A DNA stretch of 64,000 bases from Siculibacillus lacustris. GTDB lineage: Bacteria > Pseudomonadota > Alphaproteobacteria > Rhizobiales > Ancalomicrobiaceae. The notes beneath the pieces were generated by a model, which was not told the DNA's origin, ran no database searches, and worked only from the letters and a program-made list of their open reading frames with translations. Location of the stretch: NCBI RefSeq assembly GCF_004328075.1, contig NZ_SJFN01000011.1, forward strand, positions 1-64,000. The letters are read 5' to 3'. This document shows positions 35,009-44,340 of the stretch, in pieces; position 1 is the first letter of the stretch, and each line of letters opens with the position of its first letter. The translations under genes were made by a program, and so were the position numbers.

Positions 35009-36814
35009 TCAGCGCCCGACCGCATAGGCCTGCATCAGGCGCGGCGTGGCGGCGGCGCAGAGCACGCCGTCTTCGCGCCGGCGCGCCGCGACCACCCGCC
35101 CGACCGTCCATTCCGGCACCACCTCGAGCCGGTGCCCGCGCGCCGCGAGATCGTCGAGCACCTCGCGGCCGAAGCTCGCTTCCGCCGTGAGACTGCCGGG
35201 CTGCTGCGCCCGCGGATAGAACGACGACGGGAAATGGGCGGTGTGCGACATCGGCAGGTCGATGGCTTCCTGGAGGTTCAGCCCGTGGTGGACGTGGCGC
35301 AGGAACATCAGCAACTGCCACTGTTCCTGCTGATCGCCGCCCGGCGAGCCGAACACCATGTAGGGCTTGCCGTTCTTCTCGGCGAGCGTCGGGGTCAGCG
35401 TGGTGCGCGGCCGCTTGCCCGGCGCCAGCGACGACGGCAGGCCGGGCTCCAGCCAGAACATCTGGGCGCGGCTGTTGAGCATGAAGCCGAGCTCGGGGAT
35501 CACCGGCGACGACTGCAGCCAGCCGCCCGACGGCATCGCCGCGATCATGTTGCCGTCCCGGTCGATCACGTCGATGTGGACCGTGTCGCCGCGCTTCACC
35601 GACGGATGGGCGGCGCGCATGTCGGCGGCGGTCGGCTCGTAGTTCTGGGCGCTGCCGTCGGAGACCGAGACGCGGGCGAGATTGGCGAGGCTGCGCGCCA
35701 CCTGATCCTCGAAGCCGGGGAGAATGCCGGGACGCAGTTCGAGCGAGGCGTCGCGGCCGATCAGTTCGCGGCGTCGGTCGGCGTAAGCGTCGGAGAGCAG
35801 CGCTTCGAGCGGCACGTCGACGAAGCGCGGGTCGCCGTAATAGGCCTCGCGGTCGGCGAAGGCGAGTTTCATCGCTTCGGTCACGGTGTGGATGAACGGC
35901 GAGCCGGCCGGTCCCATCTCGGCGAGATCGAAGCCCTTCAGCAGCGACAGGGTCTGGAGGAAGGCCGGACCCTGGCCCCAGGGGCCGATCTTGGCGACCC
36001 GGTAGTCGCCGTAGTCGTAGGTCGCCGGCGCCTCGTAGCTCGCCTGCCAGCCGGCCATGTCGGCGGCGGTCAGCACCCCGCGATGACGCGCCCCCGACTG
36101 GTCCATGACCGCATTGGAGGTGGCGAAGCGCTCGATCGCCTCGGCGACGAAGCCGCGATAGAAGGCGTCGCGCGCCGCTTCGATCTCCGCCTCGCGCGAT
36201 CGCCCGGGGGCCTCCGCCTCGCGCAGGATCCGCTCCCAGGTCGCCGCCAGCTTCTCGTTGCGGAACAGCGCCCCGGCCTCGGGCGCCGAGCCGCCGGGCA
36301 GGAAGGTCGCCGCCGAGGTCGGCCATTCGGTGCGGAAGAAGTCGGCGAGGCCGGCGATGGTCGCCGAGACCCGGCCGAGGATCGGATGGCCGCGGCCGGC
36401 GTAGAAGATCGCCGGTTCGAGCACGTCGCGCAGCCGCATCCGGCCGTGATCGCGCAACAGCACCATCCAGGCGTCGAAGGACCCGGGGATCACCGTGGCG
36501 AGCAGGCCGTTGCCCGGGATCAGGGTCAGGCCTTCGTTGCGATAATGCTCGATGGTCGCCCCGGCCGGGGCCGGCGCCTGGCCGCACAGCACCTCGGTGC
36601 GGCCGGTCGCGACCGAATGGAACACCATCGGCACGTCGCCGCACGGCCCGACCAGATGCGGCTCGACCACCTGCAGCACGAAGGCGGTGGCGACGCAGGC
36701 GTCGAAGGCATTGCCGCCGCGCTCCAGCATCGCCATGCCCGACTGCGAGCCGAGCCAATGGGTCGAGGTGACGACCCCGAAGGTGCCCTGGATTTCCGGA
36801 CGGGTGGTGAACAT
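35009..36814 (-). CDS. gamma-glutamyltransferase-family protein
   Basis: 601 aa of normal family length with the Ntn-hydrolase features: GMAMLERGGNAFDACVATAF near the start, and KRGDTVHIDVIDRDGNMIAA around the maturation site, where the Thr becomes the N-terminal nucleophile of the small subunit. The usual TTH is GDTVH here, so activity is probable but not certain. There is no classical signal peptide, which points to a cytoplasmic member acting on gamma-glutamyl or similar amides. It stands alone between a transporter and a small secreted protein. Confidence 0.88.
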   Translation of the reverse strand: MFTTRPEIQGTFGVVTSTHWLGSQSGMAMLERGGNAFDACVATAFVLQVVEPHLVGPCGDVPMVFHSVATGRTEVLCGQAPAPAGATIEHYRNEGLTLIPGNGLLATVIPGSFDAWMVLLRDHGRMRLRDVLEPAIFYAGRGHPILGRVSATIAGLADFFRTEWPTSAATFLPGGSAPEAGALFRNEKLAATWERILREAEAPGRSREAEIEAARDAFYRGFVAEAIERFATSNAVMDQSGARHRGVLTAADMAGWQASYEAPATYDYGDYRVAKIGPWGQGPAFLQTLSLLKGFDLAEMGPAGSPFIHTVTEAMKLAFADREAYYGDPRFVDVPLEALLSDAYADRRRELIGRDASLELRPGILPGFEDQVARSLANLARVSVSDGSAQNYEPTAADMRAAHPSVKRGDTVHIDVIDRDGNMIAAMPSGGWLQSSPVIPELGFMLNSRAQMFWLEPGLPSSLAPGKRPRTTLTPTLAEKNGKPYMVFGSPGGDQQEQWQLLMFLRHVHHGLNLQEAIDLPMSHTAHFPSSFYPRAQQPGSLTAEASFGREVLDDLAARGHRLEVVPEWTVGRVVAARRREDGVLCAAATPRLMQAYAVGR

Positions 36815-37021
36815 GGGGCATCCTCTCGAGGGGTGACGCGGGCGTCTCGCGGGAGCGTATCCCGCCGGTCGCGCTCCAACATGTCGGATCCCGCGGCGCC
36901 GGGGAAGTTCGAATGTCGGCCGCGAGGAGCGGGCCGCCCCCGGCCGTCGCGGTCGCGCCGGTGGCGCGCCGCAAGTCGGGGAGGGGCAGGGCCGGCCGAG
37001 GCCCGAGGGTCGAAACGGGGA

Positions 37022-37276
37022 TCAGCCGCCCATCATCGCCTTCTCGGCGGCTTCGCTGGCCTTGGCCTTGGGATTGGCGGTGCAATAGGCCTTCATCTTG
37101 CCGTCCATGTCGGCGGCCATCTTGTCGGTCGCGGCATCGCCGGTCTTCGGGGTCGGCCCGGCCTTGGCGACCATGTCGAGATAGGCGGCGCAGGTCATCT
37201 CGGGGTCGGTGACCTGAGCGGAGACGGGCGCGAGGCCGAGGAACGTCAGGGCGACGAAGAGGACGGGCATACGCAT
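37022..37276 (-). CDS. small secreted HdeA-like protein
   Basis: 84 aa beginning with a clear Sec signal peptide (MRMPVLFVALTFLGLAPVSA, cleavage after SA). The mature part is about 64 residues with two cysteines (EMTCAAYLDM and AYCTANPK), a spacing like the disulfide of the acid-stress periplasmic chaperone HdeA. The similarity is weak. The frame is open far upstream only because it overlaps GC-rich antisense sequence. Gaps of about 207 and 230 bp flank it without other genes. Confidence 0.7.
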   Translation of the reverse strand: MRMPVLFVALTFLGLAPVSAQVTDPEMTCAAYLDMVAKAGPTPKTGDAATDKMAADMDGKMKAYCTANPKAKASEAAEKAMMGG

Positions 37277-37506
37277 GGTGGGGCTCCTGCACGCGAGGGT
37301 GCGGTTCGAGGGACATCGTCCGGGGCCGACCCTCGTCGAGATCGCGGTCAGCGGGGCCGGCTCGACGGCGTCCCCGCGCCGAGCCCTCGGTTTGGGCTCG
37401 ACCCGCGCGCCGACGACGGCCACGAATCCCGATGCGCCGACGGTCGGCAGAGCATCTCTAAGTGCCTCTCCGGAGGGAGGCCACCGATTTCGCGCCGTTC
37501 CTTCGA

Positions 37507-39444
37507 TCACGGCGATCCTGATTCCCCTCGGGCGACCGCGAACCCCAGCGCGGCGAGCCGTTCGCGGACCGGCGCGCTCGCCAGGGCCAGGAGGAAGGCC
37601 GCGACCGCCGGCCGGTCGCGCCGCGCACGCACCACCGCGAAGTCGTAGTGCTCGTCGGCGAAGGGCAGGAAACCGAGACCATAGGCCTTCGCCACCGTGG
37701 CGATCGCCATCCCCCAGTCGGCGCGGCCATGGGCGACCGCCGCCGCCACCGCATTGTGCGACTTGGCCTGGTTGGTCCAGCCGTCGGGACGTCGCCCGCC
37801 GAGCAGGCCGTCGAGCAGCAGCCGGGTGCCGGCGCCGGTGTTGCGGTTGACCATCAGCGCGGTCGGATCCTCGGCGATCGCCGCGACCGCCTCGGCCGCC
37901 GTTCGGCCCTCGAAACGCCGGTCGCCGGGCCGGAACACCACCCCCTGCAGCCGTCGCCAGCCGGGCACCAGTTCCAGCGACTCGTCGAGGAAGGCTTGGT
38001 TGTAGATCCCGCTCGCCGCGTCGAGGAGATGGATCGGCGCGACGTCGCATTCGCCCCGCCGCGCCGCGGCGAGCCCGCCGGTACTCCCCAGCGCCAGGAT
38101 CCGCGCGTCGAACCCTTCGGCGATCACCGCGTCGACCACCGGCTCGAGCCCGACGCAGTGGCTGCCGGCGATCACCAGATCGGGCGCCCGCACCTCCGGC
38201 GAGAACAGCGTGACCTCGGCGACGCTGCCGGCGGCCAAGTGGTCGGCCAGCGCTTCGATCGCCACGAAGCCGTCGGCCTGGGCGAAGGCCGAGATCGCGC
38301 CCGAGCCCTTGAACACCGGATGGGCGACGAGGCCGTCGTCGGCGCCCGTGCCGAGCCCGACCATCACATAGTCGGTGCGGCCGATCTCCGAGGGCACCCG
38401 CACCGGCACGGTCGCCTCGACACGTCCTTCGCGCCGTGGCGCCAGCCCCGCGAGGCGGCGCAGCACCGGCACGATGAATTCGTGGAAGGTGAACATCGCC
38501 GAAGTCGGGAACCCCGGCAGCACGGCGAGCCCCTTGCCGTCGGCGACCGCCAGACACAGCGGCTTGCCGGGCTTCACCGCCACCCCGTGCACGACGATGC
38601 CCGGCGCGCCGACCCCGGCGACGAGGCGGGCGGTGAGATCGCCGGTGCCTTTCGACGTGCCGCCCGACAGGATCACGAAGTCGGCACGCGCATGGGCTTC
38701 CGTCAGCGCCGCCCTGAGCCGCGCCTCGTCGTCGGGGACGATCGGGAAGACCAGGGGCACGCAGCCGTTCTCGGCCACCGCCGCGGCGACGATCGGGCCG
38801 TTGGTGTCGTAGATCGCCGCAGGACCGAGGCGCCCGCCGGGTGGCACCAACTCGTCGCCGGTGGAGATCACCGCGACGATCGGCCGGCGAAAGACCTCGA
38901 CCGTGCCGGTGCCGCAGGCGGCCATCAGGCCGATCTCCGGCGCACCGATCACCTTGCCGCGCCGCAGCACGGTCTCGCCCTGGGCGAGATCGGAGCCGGC
39001 GAAGGCCATGTTCTGGCCGCTCGCCACCGGCCGGCGCACCAGCACGCCGCCGGCGCCGTCCGGTTCGGTCTGCTCGACCATCACCACCGCGTCGGCGCCG
39101 CGCGGCATCGGCCCGCCGGTGGCGATCGTCGTCGCCGTGCCGGGGTCGACCGCGCGGGTCGGCGCGACGCCGCAGGCGACCACGTCGCCGGTCGGGGCGA
39201 GCCGCACCGGCGCGGTCTCGCTCGCCGTCGCCACGTCGGCGGCACGCACCGCGAAACCGTCGACGGTCGAGCGGTCGAACGGCGGCACGTCGATCGGCGC
39301 GGCCAGCGCCCGGGCCAGCACCCGGCCGTGGGCCTCCCCGAGCGGTACCGTCTCGATGCCGACCGGGGCGGGCCGCAGGGCTTCGTCGAAGCGGCGGCGT
39401 GCCTCTTCGCGGCCGACGACGGTGAGGAACTGGTCCTGTCTCAT
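37507..39444 (-). CDS. MoeA-type molybdopterin metal-insertion protein fused to a periplasmic-binding-like domain
   Basis: 645 aa. Residues 1-400 are a MoeA protein: PFDRSTVDGFAVRAADV, GGPMPRGADAVVMVEQT, AVISTGDELV, SGGTSKGTGD and LPGFPTSAMFTFHEF. The last 230 residues form a type-II periplasmic-binding-like domain (PDLVIAGSHCVGLEPVVDAV, NRNTGAGTRLLLDGLLGG, NAVAAAVAHGRADWGMAI) without a signal peptide, so it acts as a cytoplasmic oxyanion or ligand sensor. This fusion is known from MoeA-like proteins of tungsten/molybdenum loci. It stands next to tupABC, so tungstate is the likely metal. Confidence 0.9.
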   Translation of the reverse strand: MRQDQFLTVVGREEARRRFDEALRPAPVGIETVPLGEAHGRVLARALAAPIDVPPFDRSTVDGFAVRAADVATASETAPVRLAPTGDVVACGVAPTRAVDPGTATTIATGGPMPRGADAVVMVEQTEPDGAGGVLVRRPVASGQNMAFAGSDLAQGETVLRRGKVIGAPEIGLMAACGTGTVEVFRRPIVAVISTGDELVPPGGRLGPAAIYDTNGPIVAAAVAENGCVPLVFPIVPDDEARLRAALTEAHARADFVILSGGTSKGTGDLTARLVAGVGAPGIVVHGVAVKPGKPLCLAVADGKGLAVLPGFPTSAMFTFHEFIVPVLRRLAGLAPRREGRVEATVPVRVPSEIGRTDYVMVGLGTGADDGLVAHPVFKGSGAISAFAQADGFVAIEALADHLAAGSVAEVTLFSPEVRAPDLVIAGSHCVGLEPVVDAVIAEGFDARILALGSTGGLAAARRGECDVAPIHLLDAASGIYNQAFLDESLELVPGWRRLQGVVFRPGDRRFEGRTAAEAVAAIAEDPTALMVNRNTGAGTRLLLDGLLGGRRPDGWTNQAKSHNAVAAAVAHGRADWGMAIATVAKAYGLGFLPFADEHYDFAVVRARRDRPAVAAFLLALASAPVRERLAALGFAVARGESGSP

Positions 39445-39457
39445 GGGGGCGTGTCCT

Positions 39458-40558
39458 TCACAGTCCGTCCGGCCAGGGATCGGCGGCATGGGGGGTGGCG
39501 GCGTCGTGGCCTTCGCTCTCGGGCGGCAGAAGGCTCCAATGGGTGGCGCGGACCAGGGTCGCGGCGGGGAGCAGACCGACGCCCAGGGGCTCCCAGGCGC
39601 CACCGTCGGGGACGGCGGCGAACAGCGCGAGCTCGGTCCAGCCGATCGCCGACACCAGCTTGCGGGCGAGCGGCCGGACGGTCGCGCGCGGGTCGGGCGC
39701 GGCCCGCGCGCGCGCGTCGAGGAGCGGCGCGATCAGCGCGAGGCCGGCGGCGAGGGCTTCGTCGACACGGGACGGCAGCACCAGCGCCGGCGCGCCGCCG
39801 ATCCGTCCGGCGATCTGGGTCTCGCCCGGCCGCAGCGCCGGCCGTCCGATCGCCCGCCAGCCGGGCGCGGCGACCGCGGCATTCAGCGCCGGATCGGTCG
39901 CGCCGATCGCTGCGCCGCCGAACAGCAGCATCAGATCGGGCTCGAGGGCGCTCGCGGTGCCGGCTTCCGCGAGCGCGACGACCGTCGTGACCACCCCACG
40001 CGCCGCGAGGAAGCCGCGCACCAGGGCGATCACCGGATCGTCGCCGCCGCCGTCGGCGGCGAGCACGACCCGGGCCTGCCGCACCGAGAGCGAGCCGAGC
40101 CCTGCCGCAGCGGCAATCGCGAGGGCGCGGGCCCCGAGCCGCGTGCCGGCGGGGATCAGCACCGTCCCGGCGCCGGCGTCGGCGCCCGACCGGCGCAGAG
40201 CGGTGCCCGGTCCGAGAGCGACGTCGGCGGTGGTCGCCGTGCCTTCGTCGGTCGCCGCCACCGCGTCGAAGGGCGGCGGCACCGCGTCGCCCGCCGCGAC
40301 GGCGAGCGAGCGGGAGAGCTCGGCCGGCGCATAGGGCGAGGCCCCGAGCGTCTCGAGCGCCATCACCGCCCGCCCGTCGATCAGCGCGATTGCGGACGCG
40401 GGCAGGGACCCGGGCGCCGTCACCGGCTCGGCGGCGACCGCCCCCGCGGCCTCGGCGAGCGGCAGGGAGCGGGCGGCGAGCGGCGCCGTCCCGGCGATCC
40501 ACGCGGCGACGACCTCGGCGACGGCGATCCTGGGTACGAAGCCGGCCGCCTCAGGCAT
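39458..40558 (-). CDS. degenerate MoeA-like protein
   Basis: 366 aa. The middle part keeps the MoeA layout (PGTALRRSGADAGAGTVLIP followed by AGTRLGARALAIAAAAGLG, then VVLAADGGGDDPV where VAxxSTGDEL is expected), but key motifs are gone: DGYAV is DGRAV, and the SGGxSxGxxD loop is absent. It is likely a non-catalytic relative or regulator, or a molybdopterin carrier. It overlaps the end of tupA by 8 nt and is followed 13 bp later by the MoeA fusion gene, so the three are co-expressed. Confidence 0.75.
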   Translation of the reverse strand: MPEAAGFVPRIAVAEVVAAWIAGTAPLAARSLPLAEAAGAVAAEPVTAPGSLPASAIALIDGRAVMALETLGASPYAPAELSRSLAVAAGDAVPPPFDAVAATDEGTATTADVALGPGTALRRSGADAGAGTVLIPAGTRLGARALAIAAAAGLGSLSVRQARVVLAADGGGDDPVIALVRGFLAARGVVTTVVALAEAGTASALEPDLMLLFGGAAIGATDPALNAAVAAPGWRAIGRPALRPGETQIAGRIGGAPALVLPSRVDEALAAGLALIAPLLDARARAAPDPRATVRPLARKLVSAIGWTELALFAAVPDGGAWEPLGVGLLPAATLVRATHWSLLPPESEGHDAATPHAADPWPDGL

Positions 40559-41378
40559 TCGGATCGCCGGCGTTGGGGAAGAACAGCTGCTTGCCCTCGA
40601 TCTGATAGGTCGAGATCACGCCCTGACCCTCCGCCGACACCAGCCAGTCGATGAAGGCCTGGCCGTCGGCCACCTTGACGGTCGGGAACTTGGCCGGATT
40701 GACCAGCATCACGCCATATTGGTTGAACAGCCGCTTGTCGCCTTCGACGGCGATCTTCAGATCGCCCTTGTTCTTGAAGGCGATCCAGGTGGCGCGGTCG
40801 GACAGCGTGTAGGCGCCCATCGCCCCGGCGGTGTTCAGCGCCGCGCCCATGCCCTGGCCGACTTCGCGATACCACTCTCCGCGGATCGCCGCGAGATCGA
40901 GCCCGGCGACCTTCCACAGCGCCACTTCGGCGAGATGGGTGCCCGACTTGTCGCCGCGCGACACGAACGGCACCTTCTTCTCGGCGATGGTCTTCAGCGC
41001 CGCCGCCACGTCCTTGGAGCCGGCGATGCCGGCCGGATCGGCGGCGGGGCCGACGATCACGAAGTCGTTGTACATCACCGGCAGGCGCTTGGTGGCGAAG
41101 CCCTCCTCGACGAACTTCAGCTCCTGGGCGCGGGCGTGGACGAACACCACGTCGGCGTCGCCGCGCCGGCCGGTGTCGAGCGCCTGGCCGGTGCCCTGCG
41201 CCACCACCCGCACCTTGATGCCGGTCTTGGCCTCGAAGATCGGCAGGATGTGGCCGAACAGGCCGGAATCGAGCGTCGAGGTGGTCGAGGCGACGGTGAT
41301 CGTCCGCTCTTCGGCCACCGCCACGGCGGGCAGCAGAGCGAGGGCGAGCGCGGCGGTCAGAACGGATCGGCGGAGCAT
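40551..41378 (-). CDS. tupA: tungstate ABC transporter, substrate-binding protein
   Basis: 275 aa with a Sec signal peptide (RRSVLTAALALALLPAVAVA). The mature start VASTTSTLDSGLFGHI contains the TTST oxyanion-binding motif of TupA, and NDFVIVGPAADPAG with FVSRGDKSGTH follow as in the family. TupA binds tungstate very tightly and selectively over molybdate. The Shine-Dalgarno sequence AAGGAG is seven bases before the ATG. It comes after tupB and tupC in the same operon. Confidence 0.95.
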   Translation of the reverse strand: MLRRSVLTAALALALLPAVAVAEERTITVASTTSTLDSGLFGHILPIFEAKTGIKVRVVAQGTGQALDTGRRGDADVVFVHARAQELKFVEEGFATKRLPVMYNDFVIVGPAADPAGIAGSKDVAAALKTIAEKKVPFVSRGDKSGTHLAEVALWKVAGLDLAAIRGEWYREVGQGMGAALNTAGAMGAYTLSDRATWIAFKNKGDLKIAVEGDKRLFNQYGVMLVNPAKFPTVKVADGQAFIDWLVSAEGQGVISTYQIEGKQLFFPNAGDPNA

Positions 41379-41401
41379 GTCGGTCTCCTTGCGGGTTGAG
41401 G

Positions 41402-42139
41402 TCACCAGAACAGGCGGCTTTCCAGGAACGCCCGGGCCTCTTCGGTCCGCGGCGCGGTGAAGAAGGTGGCGGCGGGGGCCGCCTCGAGCAGGCGTCCTCC
41501 GTGGAAGAACAGGACGTCGTCGGCGAGCCGGCGGGCTTGGGCGAGGTCGTGGGTGGTCATCACCCAGGTCAGCCCCTCGCCGTGGAGGCGCAGCAGCAAC
41601 TCCTCGATCTGGCGCGTCGCGGTCGGGTCGAGGGCCGAGGCCGGTTCGTCGAGGAACAGGAGCTCGGGCCGGACCGCCGCGGCCCGGGCGATCGCCAATC
41701 GCTGCTGCTCGCCGCCCGACAGCACCCGCGCCGGCCGTCCGGCGAGTTCGGCGAGGCCGAATTCGGCGAGGATCGCCGGCACCTGCCGGCGCCGGTCGAA
41801 GAAGCCGACGCCGGCGAGGCCGAGCGCATGGCGCAGGTTGCCCTGGACCGACCGGCGCAGCATCACCGGCTTCTGGAACACCATGGCGTGGCGCTTGGGC
41901 GCGCGGGCGTCGCCGCCGCTGCCCGAGAAGGCGACGCGCCCGGCGGTCGGCCGGATCAGCCCGTGACAGAGCTTGAGGAACAGCGTCTTGCCGGCGCCGT
42001 TCGGGCCGAGCACCACGGTGCGGCGCCCCTTGTGGATCTCGGCGGCGGCGACGGTCAGCAACGTCCGGCCGTCGACCGCCCAGGTCACGTCGGCGAGGGT
42101 CAGCGGCAGAATCGACGTGGTTTCGCGCATCGCCGTCAT
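41402..42139 (-). CDS. tupC: tungstate ABC transporter, ATP-binding protein
   Basis: 245 aa with Walker A GPNGAGKT, the Q loop (MVFQKPVML), the signature LSGGEQQRLAIARA and Walker B LLFLDEPASALDP with a switch His in MTTHDLAQ. The start overlaps the tupB stop by four bases (ATGA). It drives tungstate import with TupB and TupA. No C-terminal molybdate-binding TOBE domain is present, as usual for TupC. Confidence 0.95.
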   Translation of the reverse strand: MTAMRETTSILPLTLADVTWAVDGRTLLTVAAAEIHKGRRTVVLGPNGAGKTLFLKLCHGLIRPTAGRVAFSGSGGDARAPKRHAMVFQKPVMLRRSVQGNLRHALGLAGVGFFDRRRQVPAILAEFGLAELAGRPARVLSGGEQQRLAIARAAAVRPELLFLDEPASALDPTATRQIEELLLRLHGEGLTWVMTTHDLAQARRLADDVLFFHGGRLLEAAPAATFFTAPRTEEARAFLESRLFW

Positions 42140-42840
42140 CCCGCATACCGCGCGCCGAGGCGCGACACCGCATAGGCCAGACCGTTGATCGCGAAGGTCA
42201 GGGACATCAGCACCGCGCCGAGACCGAGCGCCAGGGGCAGATCGCCCTTGGAGGTCTCGAGCGCGATCGCGGTGGTCATCGTCCGGGTGAAGCCGGCGAT
42301 GTTGCCGCCGACGATCAGAATCGCCCCGACCTCGGCGCTGGCTCGGCCGAGCCCGGCGAGCAGCGTGGTGACCAGCGAGAAGCGCGCATCCCACAGCAGC
42401 GTCGGGATCGCCCGCAGCCGATCGGCGCCCATCGAGGTCAATTGATCCCGATACTCGAGCCACAGATCCTCGATGGTCTGGCGGGTCAGCGCGACGATGA
42501 TCGGCAGCACCAGCACGAACTGGGCGACCATCATCGCCCCCGGCGTGAACAGGAGCCCGAGCCCGCCGAACGGCCCGGAGCGCGACAGCAGCAGGAACAC
42601 CGCCAGCCCCGCCACCACCGGCGGCAGGCCCATGAAGGCATTGGTGACGACGATCAGCAGCGAGCGCCCGGGGAAGCGGCCGAGCGCCAGAGCGGCACCG
42701 AGCGGAAAGCCGACCAGCCCGGCACAGCCGACCGCGGTCAAAGTGACCTTGAGCGAGATCAGGACGATGCCGAGAAAGGCCGGATCCACGGCGCGGATCA
42801 GGCTCGCGGTCATCGTCGTCAGGGTGGCGCCACCGTCCAT
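42136..42840 (-). CDS. tupB: tungstate ABC transporter, permease
   Basis: 234 aa with about five to six membrane helices and the EAA-loop region (LWLEYRDQLTSMGADRLRAI). NAFMGLPPVVAGLAVFLLLS and GRASAEVGAILIVGGNI are conserved TupB segments. An internal ATG at 42813 is a possible alternative start. It is the first gene of the tupB-tupC-tupA operon, 110 bp after the moeA gene on the same strand. Confidence 0.94.
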   Translation of the reverse strand: MDGGATLTTMTASLIRAVDPAFLGIVLISLKVTLTAVGCAGLVGFPLGAALALGRFPGRSLLIVVTNAFMGLPPVVAGLAVFLLLSRSGPFGGLGLLFTPGAMMVAQFVLVLPIIVALTRQTIEDLWLEYRDQLTSMGADRLRAIPTLLWDARFSLVTTLLAGLGRASAEVGAILIVGGNIAGFTRTMTTAIALETSKGDLPLALGLGAVLMSLTFAINGLAYAVSRLGARYAG

Positions 42841-42950
42841 GGTCTCGGTCTCGTGGTTCCGGGCAGTCCCCGCGGCCCGGACGGGCAGGGGGCACCGCGA
42901 CGATCGTCTCCGGCGCAGGGCTCTGCGTCGGGGTAGCCTCGCCCGCGCCC

Positions 42951-44201
42951 TCAGGCGAGATGGCGATAGTCGTAGAAGGCGACCGTGTCGCCGGGCTCGA
43001 CACGGGTCAGCGCCTCGGGCAGTTCGACCAGACCATCGGTACGGGTCAGCGAAGTGAGCACGCCGGCCCCGTCCACCGGGTACTTGACCGCGATCACCCC
43101 GGCGCCGCGCCGTTCGAGGGTGACCCGGACATATTCCCGCCGCCCCGCCTTCTTGGCGTGGGCGAAGTCGGCGGTGACCAGCGCCGGCATCGGTGGGCTC
43201 GGCGTCGCTCCCGCGAGCGCCAGGATCAGCGGCCGCAGCACATGGGCGAAGGTGATGAACACCGCGACCGGATTGCCCGGCAGGCCGACCAGCGGCGTCC
43301 CGCCGATCAGCCCCATCGCCACCGGCCGGCCCGGCTTGATCGCCAATCGCCAGAACACCAGCGAGCCGGCCGCCGAGATCGCCGCCTTGACGTGGTCCTC
43401 GTCGCCGGTCGACACCCCGCCCGAGGTCACCACCAGATCGGAGGAGTGCGCCGCCTCGCCGATCGCCGCCTCGATCGCCCGGCGATCGTCGCGCAGGATG
43501 CCGAGGTCGCGCACCTCGCAGCCGAGCCGGCGGATCAGCGCCATCAGCGCGAAGCGGTTGGAATCGTAGATCGCCGCTTCGCCGAGGGCACTGCCCGGCT
43601 CGCGCAACTCGTTGCCGGTCGAGAACACCGACACCCGGAGACGCCGCCGCACCGACACCCGATCGAGCCCGAGGGCGGCCAGCAGCGCCACGTCACGCGG
43701 CTCGAGCCGGCGCCCGGCGGCGATCGCCAGGGTGCCGCGGGCGATGTCCTCGCCGGCCGGCCGGGCGTTGGCGCCTTTCGCGAGGCCGCGCGGCAACACC
43801 ACCTCGCCGGCCTCGGTGAGCCGCACGTCTTCCTGCATGAACACCGTGTCGGTGCCGGCCGGCATCGGCGCGCCGGTGAAGATCCGCGTCGCCCAGCCGC
43901 GCGAGGCGGTACCGGCGGCTTCGCCCGCGGCGACCCGGCCGGCGATCGGCAGCACCGTCTCGTTGCCCTCGAGGAGGTCGGCGAAGGCCACCGCGTAGCC
44001 GTCGACGGCGGAATTGTCGAACACCGGCAGGTCGATCGGCGCGACCACCGCGGCGCCGAGGATACGGCCCTCGGCCTCCGCCAGCGCCACCGATTCGACC
44101 TCGGCGACCGGCGGGATGCGCGCCACCATCAGGCCGATCGCCGTGTCGATCGACATCAACTCACCGCCGAAGGCGAAGGTATCGCTGCTGAGTTGGACCA
44201 T
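42951..44201 (-). CDS. moeA: molybdopterin molybdotransferase MoeA
   Basis: 416 aa. The start (MVQLSSDTFAFGGELMSIDT) matches that of alphaproteobacterial MoeA. All key motifs are there: FDNSAVDGYAVAF, GAPMPAGTDTVFMQED, SVFSTGNELRE, TSGGVSTGDEDHVK and LVGLPGNPVAVF. MoeA inserts the metal oxyanion into adenylated molybdopterin. Of the three MoeA-type genes here this is the canonical one. It is divergent from a ModE-like regulator. Confidence 0.95.
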   Translation of the reverse strand: MVQLSSDTFAFGGELMSIDTAIGLMVARIPPVAEVESVALAEAEGRILGAAVVAPIDLPVFDNSAVDGYAVAFADLLEGNETVLPIAGRVAAGEAAGTASRGWATRIFTGAPMPAGTDTVFMQEDVRLTEAGEVVLPRGLAKGANARPAGEDIARGTLAIAAGRRLEPRDVALLAALGLDRVSVRRRLRVSVFSTGNELREPGSALGEAAIYDSNRFALMALIRRLGCEVRDLGILRDDRRAIEAAIGEAAHSSDLVVTSGGVSTGDEDHVKAAISAAGSLVFWRLAIKPGRPVAMGLIGGTPLVGLPGNPVAVFITFAHVLRPLILALAGATPSPPMPALVTADFAHAKKAGRREYVRVTLERRGAGVIAVKYPVDGAGVLTSLTRTDGLVELPEALTRVEPGDTVAFYDYRHLA

Positions 44202-44298
44202 GCATCGGCTCCGGTGGGTCGGTGGGCGCGAGCGCGACCCTTGTCGACTACGGGGAAGATAAACAAGCTCAGGGTTTCACGGACGTTCTCGCGGTCCC

Positions 44299-44324
44299 TT
44301 CGATCGGCTAAGGTCTCCATCGAA
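44299..44324. promoter_or_regulatory. inverted repeat upstream of the ModE-like gene
   Basis: TTCGAT at 44299-44304 and ATCGAA at 44319-44324 form a perfect six-base dyad with 14 bases between, located 17 bp before the ModE-like start codon and in the control region shared with moeA. It could be the regulator's own site. It does not match the classical Escherichia coli ModE box (TATAT-type arms). Confidence 0.35.
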
Positions 44325-44340
44325 TCCGACGGAGGACGGC

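Noticed and set aside
33825-37316. 1163-aa minus-strand frame covering three genes
   Set aside because: Its frame is shifted relative to the symporter and gamma-glutamyltransferase genes; the translation is Arg-rich and motif-free.
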